From positions 1 through 55,750 of the forward strand of contig NZ_AUXS01000052.1 in assembly GCF_001625565.1 (NCBI RefSeq): 55,750 nucleotides of DNA, written 5' to 3'. Position 1 is the first letter of the stretch, and each line of letters starts with the position of its first letter. A program made the position numbers and the translations under genes. This document shows, in pieces, positions 1-7,587 of the stretch. The notes under the pieces were generated by a model that saw only the letters and a program-made list of their open reading frames with translations, ran no database searches and was not told the DNA's origin. Source of the stretch: Pseudoalteromonas luteoviolacea NCIMB 1944. Its GTDB lineage: Bacteria; Pseudomonadota; Gammaproteobacteria; Enterobacterales; Alteromonadaceae.

Positions 1-2
1 AA

Positions 3-17
3 TTGTCAATGTGAAAA
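3..17. promoter_or_regulatory. Putative TetR operator, copy 1
   Basis: TTGTCAATGTGAAAA is an imperfect palindrome (TTGTCA-N3-TGAAAA). It matches, in inverted orientation, the element at 665-679. It lies just upstream of the TetR gene and contains a TTGACA hexamer on the minus strand, so it could also control a leftward gene outside the window. Autoregulation by the adjacent TetR protein is inferred. Confidence 0.55.
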
Positions 18-69
18 TATATTTGCTAAAATTATCCATATTCAAGCACTGTGATAGAAGAGGTTTTAT

Positions 70-654
70 ATGGCTCGCCCAAGCATGGCAGCACAGAGAA
101 TTGAAGAGATTCTTGATGCCTTAGAGGTGTGTATCTTAAAACAAGGTATGCAAGCAACATCTTTAGAAAATATAGCGGAAACCGCCAACGTAAAAAGAAC
201 GATTTTGCGCCACTATATCGGAAATCGTGATGACATTATTTGCGCACTCAGCAAACGCTGGCGGGGTATCTACAGTGCTCAATGGCAACAAGTTATAGAC
301 TGGCTGCCCAATAATAACCGTTCGGAAGCACTCATAGAAACGCTATTCTCCGTCGGATCTGCTGAACAACTCAACGCGACTATCATTGGCGAGGCCTTAT
401 TTGCCGAAGCCAAACGTCTTGATGCCATAAAAGACGACCAACAACACATAATGTCCGAGTTTATCGAGCACGTCTCGGAAGCCTTAAAAGTGGACTACCC
501 TAATGCTGGAGATGACAAGATCAACCTAGTAAGTAATGGTATATATGCCAATTATTTAATGGCCGAATCATTACTCCCGCTCAAGTTTAAAGAGCAAGTT
601 CATACCTTAAAACATAGCTCAAAATTGTTATGCACGACACTTAGCACTGAATAA
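70..654 (+). CDS. TetR/AcrR family transcriptional regulator
   Basis: A 194-residue one-domain regulator of the usual TetR length. The N-terminal part (about residues 8-55) has the TetR helix-turn-helix pattern, including TSLENIAETANVKRTILRHY, where the Tyr of the recognition helix is typical of the family. The C-terminal part is alpha-helical and would form the ligand and dimer domain; its ligand cannot be read from sequence. An AGAGG ribosome-binding site precedes ATG 70. Matching palindromes sit immediately before and after the gene, which supports autorepression and control of the downstream 741-2234 genes. Because the target pair includes a fatty-acid-hydroxylase-type enzyme, a lipid or hydrophobic effector is plausible but not shown. 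Confidence 0.88.
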   Translation: MARPSMAAQRIEEILDALEVCILKQGMQATSLENIAETANVKRTILRHYIGNRDDIICALSKRWRGIYSAQWQQVIDWLPNNNRSEALIETLFSVGSAEQLNATIIGEALFAEAKRLDAIKDDQQHIMSEFIEHVSEALKVDYPNAGDDKINLVSNGIYANYLMAESLLPLKFKEQVHTLKHSSKLLCTTLSTE

Positions 655-664
655 ACGAAGTAAA

Positions 665-679
665 TTTTCATATTGACAA
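665..679. promoter_or_regulatory. Putative TetR operator, copy 2
   Basis: TTTTCATATTGACAA (TTTTCA-N3-TGACAA) differs from the complement of the copy at 3-17 by one base. Its TTGACA hexamer could be the -35 element for the genes starting at 741 and 1347. Repressor binding would then block that promoter. Confidence 0.6.
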
Positions 680-740
680 TTTAAAGCTCTAACACTAGCC
701 TATATATCAATCTAATGATCATATGCTATGTGGAGTATCA

Positions 741-1337
741 ATGAAGTTAATGAGTTCATTCGCAATCTCGGGAGTTGTGATTGTAGGTATTTGGGGGGCA
801 GCTATGGCGCAGTTCCCCCTTATGGCTGCAACTGAGCACAGCGACAAACCTGATGTACAGGTTGAAGCACCCAATCTCACAACAAAACAATCCAATCCAC
901 GCCCGAGTACAACTGAGGCTGTGAAGGGTGTACGGATTAACACGATGAGTATCAGTGGCGTACAGCAAAAAATTGCAATCAAACACATCGCAAAGTTGTG
1001 GCAGACGTTTGAAAATCAACAAACACTCAATAAAAATCTATTGCGATATCCAAGAAAAATCAGCGTCTATTACCAAAACTTCAGTCAAGACTTCCAACAG
1101 GCAGAGGTTTCTATTGGTTACCTATCAGACATAGTGCGCTCCGCTAACCAGTCAACGACCATTCCTGGTGCGCAGTATGAGAGGATCTTGCAAAAGAAGG
1201 CTCACTCAAACGCTGAATTAGCAGATGCATGGAAAAAAATAGATTACCGCAAAAACTTACAATCTGTACTTGAGATCCACTACTTGGATGCAAGTGGGCA
1301 CCCAGTGTCTTCTGAGTTCATGGTCAATTACAAATAG
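741..1337 (+). CDS. Exported or membrane-anchored protein, possible GyrI-like fold
   Basis: About 198 residues from ATG 741, chosen because TGGAG lies five bases upstream; ATG 726 is in frame but has no such site. Residues 1-28 form a hydrophobic signal or anchor segment. A low-complexity Thr/Pro/Gln linker follows, then a soluble domain from about residue 70. The pattern YYQNFSQDFQQAEVSIGYLS followed by a PGAQYERI-like segment resembles GyrI-like or AraC effector-binding domains, which bind small hydrophobic molecules; this is a weak fold guess. It ends 9 bases before the hydroxylase gene, so the two are very likely co-transcribed under the TetR-operator promoter. The precise function is unknown. 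Confidence 0.6.
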   Translation: MKLMSSFAISGVVIVGIWGAAMAQFPLMAATEHSDKPDVQVEAPNLTTKQSNPRPSTTEAVKGVRINTMSISGVQQKIAIKHIAKLWQTFENQQTLNKNLLRYPRKISVYYQNFSQDFQQAEVSIGYLSDIVRSANQSTTIPGAQYERILQKKAHSNAELADAWKKIDYRKNLQSVLEIHYLDASGHPVSSEFMVNYK

Positions 1338-1346
1338 GGGTAAATT

Positions 1347-2234
1347 ATGGACTTTTTAACACACGCATTCTCAACCGATGATATTTGGTGGCTTGAAACG
1401 TTCATTGACGATTGGTTCTTGGTAATTGCATTATCACTTTTTGTCGTTGAGCTTATTCGATACGGCCTTAAAAAGACGTTTACACGCAATTTGCTTGGTG
1501 ACAGCATCACCAACTTTATTACTCTCGGTACCTTCATCTTGATTGTTGCATTGGTAGCAGCGACCTATGCGGGGGTTTTTTTCTATGTTTATGATAATTT
1601 TAAATTAGTTGAACTTCCGCTAACGCCTTGGACAATACTTTGTTGCATCGTATTGGCTGACTTAGCATATTACTGGGAGCACCGTTTCTTACACAAAAAT
1701 GGTTTTGCATGGGCCACACACACTGTTCATCACAGCTCACCGCACTTCAATATTTCTGTCGCGTACCGTCATGGGCCGTTAGATTGGTTGTTTCCATTAT
1801 TCTTTCACCTACCTTTGGCTATTTTGGGTTTCAATCCTTTTATCATCTTTCTAGCAGAAGTGGTCGTTCAGGTTTACCAGACTTTGTTACATACGGAGAC
1901 CGTTAAAAAGCTACCTCGTCCAATCGAAGCAATTTTCAATACTCCATCCCATCACCGTGTACACCATGCGACAAATAAGCAGTACTTAGATAAAAATTAC
2001 GCAGGTATTTTTATCATCTGGGACCGCATGTTTGGTACGTTTGCTAAGGAAGATGTCAAAGTGAAATACGGGATCTATCCAGCAGTTAAGAGTATCAACC
2101 CAATCACAGTGTTTTTTAGTGGGTATGTAAAGCTTTTGCGTCAAATCTGGCACGCCCCTAATTGGCGTTACCGATGGAACTTACTCATCAAGCCACCACT
2201 TTGGGCTTGGCAACAAGAAAACAAAAACAAATAG
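1347..2234 (+). CDS. Sterol desaturase / fatty acid hydroxylase family membrane enzyme
   Basis: A 295-residue integral membrane protein with the histidine clusters of the fatty-acid hydroxylase superfamily: HRFLH (112-116), HTVHH (125-129) and HHRVHH (202-207). These bind a di-iron centre that hydroxylates or desaturates lipid C-H bonds. Hydrophobic segments near residues 22-42, 55-80, 85-105 and 145-175 fit a four-helix membrane topology with the histidines on the cytoplasmic face. AGGGG precedes the start. It is second in a probable operon behind the exported protein and the TetR operator. The substrate (sterol, fatty acid or other lipid) cannot be told from the sequence. Confidence 0.88.
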   Translation: MDFLTHAFSTDDIWWLETFIDDWFLVIALSLFVVELIRYGLKKTFTRNLLGDSITNFITLGTFILIVALVAATYAGVFFYVYDNFKLVELPLTPWTILCCIVLADLAYYWEHRFLHKNGFAWATHTVHHSSPHFNISVAYRHGPLDWLFPLFFHLPLAILGFNPFIIFLAEVVVQVYQTLLHTETVKKLPRPIEAIFNTPSHHRVHHATNKQYLDKNYAGIFIIWDRMFGTFAKEDVKVKYGIYPAVKSINPITVFFSGYVKLLRQIWHAPNWRYRWNLLIKPPLWAWQQENKNK

Positions 2235-2534
2235 CTTTTAATCCTTAGGTGCAGGCCTTGGCATTGACGAGCTTAGTTGATTCCTTGGCCACTCCTCCCA
2301 AAGGTCAACAGCCCTCCTACTGGCCAAGAAAAAGCATGTCTGAGCTCTTCTTTTTCCTTGGATTTAAGGCCCAATTACCAGCATCTATCCACTGACAGTC
2401 ACACTTGTTTCAAAACCATTTCAATGTAAACAAATGGTAACCATTTTAGGGTATTTAATTACCCATTTGGGTGCTATAGATAAGTAGGTTTAAGCAAACC
2501 GTAGTTAAAATTGGTATACATAAAAGGATAAATT
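2235..2534. promoter_or_regulatory. Intergenic region with tandem palindromes before a secreted-protein gene
   Basis: No ORF. An 8-base inverted repeat (CTTGGCCA/TGGCCAAG, about 2283-2330) encloses a long spacer and may be a weak terminator for the hydroxylase operon. Nearer the next gene are a perfect palindrome AAATGGTAACCATTT (2432-2446) and GGGTA-N6-TACCC (2449-2464), followed by a TATAGA box. They may be operators for the gene at 2535. Confidence 0.4.
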
Positions 2535-2960
2535 ATGAAAAGCGTTATTTTAGCTGGTCTTTTAGCCGCTGGCTTTACAGGCAACTTCGCCTTGGCAAAC
2601 GAACAAGGTACACAAAGTAGTGATGGCGTACTAAAGTACTCATACAACTTTGTTTATCTTAAATGTGAATCTAGCTCTTGCGGTGATATTGTAACACGTC
2701 GCTACCCTATGAAAGTCTATTACAAGTTTGTACCTGATATTCCACCACATTCAGAAGTTCGAATTTACTGGAATAAAAATGTCCCGGCGGGTGTATCAGC
2801 AGGAAAAAGAGTCGCGTATACAGAAGGGGCAACTTGCCCGGATGGCTCAAAAATGAAGGCTAAATGGTTCTTAGATAATAGCTTTCGCCCAACTACAGCA
2901 ATCGCAACGGATTGTAATGGCGTAGACCACACCTATAGTGTGCATGAATTCCACTTTTAA
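2535..2960 (+). CDS. Small secreted protein of unknown function
   Basis: 141 residues with a clear Sec signal peptide ending at about residue 21 (LAAGFTGNFALA). The mature part of about 120 residues is polar and beta-rich, with cysteines at CESSSC, TCPD and DCNG that could form disulfides. AAAGGATAAATT before the ATG is a good ribosome-binding region. It is monocistronic, with its own palindrome-rich upstream region and a strong terminator after the stop. I do not recognise the family. Confidence 0.7.
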   Translation: MKSVILAGLLAAGFTGNFALANEQGTQSSDGVLKYSYNFVYLKCESSSCGDIVTRRYPMKVYYKFVPDIPPHSEVRIYWNKNVPAGVSAGKRVAYTEGATCPDGSKMKAKWFLDNSFRPTTAIATDCNGVDHTYSVHEFHF

Positions 2961-2970
2961 TAAAGATAGT

Positions 2971-2997
2971 AGTGCCTAGGCTGAGATCCTAGGCACT
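2971..2997 (+). terminator. Factor-independent terminator
   Basis: AGTGCCTAGG, a 7-base loop and CCTAGGCACT form a perfect 10-bp stem followed by TTTTT on the plus strand. It ends the gene at 2535 before the convergent asd gene. Confidence 0.9.
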
Positions 2998-3006
2998 TTT
3001 TGCCTG

Positions 3007-4116
3007 CTAACCTGTGATGATTCTGAGCATGCGTCTTAACGGCTCAGCAGCTCCCCACAGTAACTGGTCGCCCACAGTGAATGCGCTAATGTATTTGTCG
3101 CCCATAGACAACTTTCTGATCCTACCAATTGGAATATGCAAAGACCCAGTGACTTTCACAGGAGTCAACTCCTGCTCTGTTATCCCTCTTTCATTAGGAA
3201 TAACTTTTACCCACTCATTGTGTTCATCGAGAATTCTTTCTATCTCGCTAACTTCGATGTCCTCACGAAGTTTGATTGTAAGAGCCTGAGAATGACATCG
3301 CATTGCACCGACCCTAACACAAAGACCATCCACAGGAATAGGTTGCTTGATTGACCCCAAAATTTTATTGGCCTCAACCTCTGCCTTCCACTCTTCTTTA
3401 CTTTGTCCTGACTCCATTGGAACATCAATCCATGGGATCAAACTGCCTGCCAGTGGCACACCGAATTGATCTTTTGGCAATTCATCATCTTTGAGCTTGT
3501 CTGCTACAATCTTGTCTAATTCTAAAATCGCTGATGAGGGACTTTCCAACTGAGATTTTACGCTGCTGTGGATCTCTCCCATTTGCGCAATGAGCTCTCT
3601 CATATTGCGCGCACCAGCACCTGATGCGGCCTGATAGGTCATCGGGCTTATCCACTCAATGAGATCTTTTTCAAATAGCCCACCTAGTGCTAGTAGCATC
3701 AAAGAAACAGTGCAATTGCCGCCTACAAACGTTTTAACACCCTGCTCTAGCCCTTGCTGAATAACGTCGTTATTGACTGGATCTAAAACAATAATACTAT
3801 CACTGGACATTCGCAGCGCTGAGGCGGCATCAATCCAGTATCCTTGCCAACCAGCATCACGCAAAGGCTGATAAACTTCTTTGGTATAGTCACCGCCCTG
3901 GCATGAAACAATAATGTCCATTTCCTTTAGAGAAGGAAGATCATAAGCGTTATTAAGTGGTTTGGCTTCACCAGCAAAGTCAGGTCCTAGCTGGCCCGCC
4001 TGAGATGTAGTAAAAAAATGCGCCTCAAGATGAGCAAAGTCACCTTCTTGTTGCATGCGCTCCATTAATACTGAGCCAACCATACCGCGCCAGCCGATAA
4101 ATCCAACATTGTTCAT
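3007..4116 (-). CDS. asd: Aspartate-semialdehyde dehydrogenase
   Basis: 369 residues, the normal length for the gammaproteobacterial enzyme. It reduces aspartyl phosphate to aspartate semialdehyde with NADPH, the branch point to lysine/diaminopimelate, threonine and methionine. The N-terminal nucleotide-binding motif GFIGWRGMVGSVLMERM is nearly identical to that of the E. coli enzyme. The catalytic Cys is C135 in GGNCTVSL, matching E. coli numbering, and QAASGAGARNM follows. AAGGG lies six bases before the ATG. It is cytosolic and monocistronic, with a long leader containing a terminator (4339-4359) that may attenuate expression. Confidence 0.97.
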   Translation of the reverse strand: MNNVGFIGWRGMVGSVLMERMQQEGDFAHLEAHFFTTSQAGQLGPDFAGEAKPLNNAYDLPSLKEMDIIVSCQGGDYTKEVYQPLRDAGWQGYWIDAASALRMSSDSIIVLDPVNNDVIQQGLEQGVKTFVGGNCTVSLMLLALGGLFEKDLIEWISPMTYQAASGAGARNMRELIAQMGEIHSSVKSQLESPSSAILELDKIVADKLKDDELPKDQFGVPLAGSLIPWIDVPMESGQSKEEWKAEVEANKILGSIKQPIPVDGLCVRVGAMRCHSQALTIKLREDIEVSEIERILDEHNEWVKVIPNERGITEQELTPVKVTGSLHIPIGRIRKLSMGDKYISAFTVGDQLLWGAAEPLRRMLRIITG

Positions 4117-4330
4117 ACATTACCCTTATTTAATTTTAAATGACTCATTGCGTGAGGGGGTACGTCTAGACGTCTAACCTATCAAAATTAACCTGCCATC
4201 TCTAGTACTTTTTTAGTCGTTAAGCGAATTACTCATGTAACGGAGATATATCAGTTTTTGGCGTAACAAACGTCTTGCAACTTCTGAAGTTAAAGGACAA
4301 TCAAAATTGAGTTGGTTAGGCAGTTAGGAG

Positions 4331-4490
4331 TCATAAAAAAACCCCGCAATGCGGGGTTTGGATACAACATGTAAAGGTTGCGTCCAAGCTTGATGCTACG
4401 CATCAAACTAGAACTCTGTTTCGGTAATATGTTTATTTTATGTAAACGAAATACCTGAATGTGGTAAGGATATGCGATAACCTTTTTGTG
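4331..4490 (-). ncRNA. Candidate small RNA or asd attenuator leader
   Basis: On the minus strand a TTGAAA-N17-CATAAT promoter (4520-4525 and 4497-4502) would start RNA near 4490. The transcript contains a hairpin TTGATGC-N3-GCATCAA (4390-4406) and ends at a strong terminator (4339-4359 plus a U-tract). There is no convincing ORF. It could be a free small RNA of about 160 nt or the attenuated 5' leader of asd, whose start is 215 bases farther on. No known riboswitch consensus was recognised. Confidence 0.45.
4339..4359 (-). terminator. Terminator inside the asd upstream region
   Basis: AAACCCCGC-AAT-GCGGGGTTT, a 9-bp stem, is followed on the minus strand by seven U residues. It lies upstream of asd and after the candidate small RNA. 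The receptor gene has its own separate terminator, so this one must end a different transcript. Confidence 0.85.
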
Positions 4491-4747
4491 TTAGCTATTA
4501 TGAGTCACTTTAGTACTATTTTCAAGTAAAAATCATTCTAAATATTGATCTAGGTTATAAAAAAAATCTAAATTTAATATATGTTTACCTTTACGTAAAT
4601 GTAATATTTTTCACATGAAAGTTATTAAATTTTATAGATAATATTCCAAGTTAAAATGAAGACGATTTAAATCGGTACATATTTAGAAGAAATTAAAATA
4701 ATTATACTAAATATTATTTATAATTATTAAGTTATTCGCAAAAATAA
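4360..4747. other. AT-rich intergenic region
   Basis: No ORF is supported. Apart from the candidate small RNA promoter near 4497-4525, the segment is AT-rich and holds short symmetric motifs such as GTTTA-N7-TAAAC near 4430-4446 and TTTACGTAAA near 4590. No clear function is visible. Confidence 0.4.
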
Positions 4748-4773
4748 AAAGGCCGCCTTTAAAGGCGGCCTTT
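4748..4773. terminator. Bidirectional terminator after the TonB-dependent receptor gene
   Basis: AAAGGCCGCCTTT directly followed by AAAGGCGGCCTTT forms a 13-bp stem with A and T tracts on both sides. It lies 20 bases past the receptor stop codon on the minus strand. Confidence 0.9.
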
Positions 4774-4792
4774 TTTTGAACAGTTTTTAATA

Positions 4793-7507
4793 TTAAAATT
4801 CTATCGCAAAGTCTAAGCTAACTTGCTGTGCCGTTTCTTTCGAACGGATGAGCACATCGTTTTGCTCTACTTCAAAGTCTTGACCCAAAAGGTTCTTAAC
4901 TTTGAAGGTCACAGTTGTGCTGAACGTTGGATAGTAGCTATACACCAAGTCTAAAGAATTGATCGGTTGCTCGTAAGCATCGTCAAAGCCATTAACACCT
5001 GCCGCAAGAATACGGTCACCAAATACGTTGTAAATCACCGAGCCTTGATGATTGCCATCATGAGAATCGTAATTCAACTGTAAGTTTGCAACATATTTAG
5101 AGTGACCAGTCATACGACGCTTGAGGTTTGTCAAATCGCCAGCATCAAGTTCTAAAATTTCAACTTCAGAATCACTCACCGTTAAGTTACCTGAGGTGAA
5201 GAATGCGCCACCTAGGAAGTCAGACGACAACTCCACCAGCCACTCGGCTTCCAAACCATAAACGTAAGCTGAATCGGCGTTTTCAAACTCAAGTGTGAAT
5301 CGACCATCAGATTCATTTAACTGAGCTTCAATTGGCTTGTCGATGTCTTTGTAAAATGCACCGACAGAGAAGTTATCACCGCTCTCAAAGTAAAACTCAA
5401 CGCGTAAGTCAAAGTTATCTAAATGACTCGACTCCAGCCTTGGGTTACCAAGCGTTCTGTAGTCAGTCAGTGGATCTTGATATTGAACAGGTGTCAGCTC
5501 TCGTAAATCAGGACGAACAATTGTTTGACCCCAGCCTGCGCGTACTTGATAAGTAGGTTGGCTGTACGTCATAGATAGTGAACCAAACGTCTCGTCTTCC
5601 ATTACTGTCGACTTTTGAATTGCTTCGCCACTTAACTTGTCTTTGAGTAATTCAGCATCAAATGTAGAGCGTGAAAAAGCCAGTGCGACTTGTCTAAAGT
5701 CTTCATATCTCAGACCACCAGAGAATCGCCAGTCATTTGCATACACATAATCAAAGCTACCATAGTAAGCATCAATTTTTTGCGCCGCTAGGTAATCATC
5801 AGCAATTGGCTCTTGGAATAATAGTTCAATTTCGGTGTCGTCTACACGACTGTCATCTCTGAAAATACTACCGATACCTAAGGCTTCGTTTTTATTCGTT
5901 GCGAGTGTAATATTTTCACTCGGTCCAAAACGATACTTGAAGAAGTCAGTTTTGTATTCACGTGTCTTATCAACGAAATATCCACCACCTTTGAGCTCTA
6001 CTTCAGAAGAATCAAAGTAGAAGACCTTAGAAAGGTTCCAGCTATAGTTTTCAACCTTATCTTCCATATCAACAAAGCGGTATAAGAAAGGATCGCCCCC
6101 TAATGCACCACTTGTGTATGTGTCAGTATAAGTCCCGCCTGTGTAACGATCTCGTGCCGTGATCTCTAACTCACTCGGAATATCAGTCGTAGCGGTTGAA
6201 TCTGTATATTGCCAGTCGAAACCAACACCTTTGATAAAGTCATATTCAATGTTGTGATTACCACGGAATTGAATTACTTCTAGCTCACGCTGCTCAAAAG
6301 ACGTTAGGTTTTTACGTTGAACTTCGCCATCCGCGATACTTAGAGACTTAGATGGCTCTTGGTATAGAGACACAGCTGCTTCATCTTCGGTATCTCTTAG
6401 CTTCATATAAGATGCGTTTAAATCATGACCATCCAATTTGTAGCCAAGGTTCAAAGAGGTATTGAACTTAACGTTCTTTTTAGTTGACTCTTTATCTGTT
6501 CTAGCAGAGTAACACTCTAAGTCAGACTTGCCGCAGTCATCAGGGTTAACTTCCACTGAAGATAATACAGCTGAGTATCCTTTGCTATGTGACCATTCAT
6601 GGTCGTATGCCGCTGAGAATAAAAAGCCTAGCGCGCCACCAAACCCAAATACATCGTCAAACTTGTCACCGTAAACAAGCTTACCACCGAAATCTGGGTC
6701 CAAGCTTTTTTCAACCATACCAAAGTCACGATGAAGAGACTTGGTAAGTGACTTGTTGATCGCAATAGCTTCTTCCTGAGAAACAGCTTCACCACGCTCT
6801 TTGGACTCAATATCACGGATATTCAATACCGAAATATCTGAAATACCGTTGATGTATTTGTTCAGTGCCGATGTCATCGTTGCAGGCATTGCACGCAAAC
6901 CATCATCTTCACCTAACCAGTCATCATCACTGCCGTTATAAACAAAGCCATGATCATTGGTATCTTTGTGTGTAACACCAATTTCTAGCTTTATAACACG
7001 ATCGTTCGGAATGCTTTTTGTTCTGATGTTTACATCACCACCACCAAAAGCCGCAGGCATATTTGGTGAATAGGCTTTTTGCACAGCCAAAGACTCGATG
7101 ATGCTTGACGGGAATATATCAAGCGGAATGACATTACGAGTTAAGTCCGGACTCGGTACTTGAGCACCATTAAGTCTCACACTTGAGTAACGCTCACCCA
7201 GGCCTCGAACATAAATGAACTTATCATTTACCAAACTCAAGCCTGTCACACGGCGTAGCGCAGAAGCAGCATCACTGTCGCCAGTACGGGAGATCTGCTC
7301 AGAGCCCATGATATCTGCAACAAAAGCCTGATTTTTACGCTCTTCGATTACCGCACTTGCGCTACCTTTAAGGCGGCTACCTACTGCAACAACTTCTTCT
7401 ATTTCTTGGGCTGTCTCTTCTGCCATTACATGTGTAGACAAAGGACTTAACAGAGAAAGCAAAGAAATCGTTATCAAATTTGTTTTGAACACTTTGATTG
7501 GTTTCAT
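4793..7507 (-). CDS. TonB-dependent outer-membrane receptor, PhoB-box-controlled unit
   Basis: About 904 residues. The start at 7507 (MKPIKVFKT) is preferred because AGAGGAA lies seven bases upstream; a longer reading to 7540 lacks a site. A signal peptide of about 29 residues is followed by a plug domain (about residues 40-190, including FVADIMGSEQISRTGD and VRGLGERYSSVRLNG) and a 22-strand-type barrel that ends in a C-terminal Phe, as expected for BamA-dependent insertion. It is second in a two-gene unit behind a beta-helix-like lipoprotein, transcribed from a promoter with a good PhoB box, and lies directly downstream of a complete TonB-ExbBD operon. Uptake of phosphate or phosphorylated compounds is inferred; the substrate is unproven. 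Confidence 0.92.
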   Translation of the reverse strand: MKPIKVFKTNLITISLLSLLSPLSTHVMAEETAQEIEEVVAVGSRLKGSASAVIEERKNQAFVADIMGSEQISRTGDSDAASALRRVTGLSLVNDKFIYVRGLGERYSSVRLNGAQVPSPDLTRNVIPLDIFPSSIIESLAVQKAYSPNMPAAFGGGDVNIRTKSIPNDRVIKLEIGVTHKDTNDHGFVYNGSDDDWLGEDDGLRAMPATMTSALNKYINGISDISVLNIRDIESKERGEAVSQEEAIAINKSLTKSLHRDFGMVEKSLDPDFGGKLVYGDKFDDVFGFGGALGFLFSAAYDHEWSHSKGYSAVLSSVEVNPDDCGKSDLECYSARTDKESTKKNVKFNTSLNLGYKLDGHDLNASYMKLRDTEDEAAVSLYQEPSKSLSIADGEVQRKNLTSFEQRELEVIQFRGNHNIEYDFIKGVGFDWQYTDSTATTDIPSELEITARDRYTGGTYTDTYTSGALGGDPFLYRFVDMEDKVENYSWNLSKVFYFDSSEVELKGGGYFVDKTREYKTDFFKYRFGPSENITLATNKNEALGIGSIFRDDSRVDDTEIELLFQEPIADDYLAAQKIDAYYGSFDYVYANDWRFSGGLRYEDFRQVALAFSRSTFDAELLKDKLSGEAIQKSTVMEDETFGSLSMTYSQPTYQVRAGWGQTIVRPDLRELTPVQYQDPLTDYRTLGNPRLESSHLDNFDLRVEFYFESGDNFSVGAFYKDIDKPIEAQLNESDGRFTLEFENADSAYVYGLEAEWLVELSSDFLGGAFFTSGNLTVSDSEVEILELDAGDLTNLKRRMTGHSKYVANLQLNYDSHDGNHQGSVIYNVFGDRILAAGVNGFDDAYEQPINSLDLVYSYYPTFSTTVTFKVKNLLGQDFEVEQNDVLIRSKETAQQVSLDFAIEF

Positions 7508-7541
7508 TTGTAATTCCTCTAAACCAAAATATTGATTCACA

Positions 7542-7563
7542 AAGGGCGCATTAAAGCGCCCTT
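7542..7563 (-). other. Intercistronic hairpin
   Basis: AAGGGCGC-N6-GCGCCCTT forms an 8-bp stem between the lipoprotein stop and the receptor start. It lacks a good U-tract on the minus strand. It may protect or partly terminate the upstream mRNA, so that more lipoprotein than receptor is made. Confidence 0.6.
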
Positions 7564-7587
7564 CAATTTGTTCTTATATGGCTTAGA

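Noticed and set aside
4117..4330. Lysine riboswitch in the asd leader
   Set aside because: The conserved core of that riboswitch was not found in the sequence upstream of asd.
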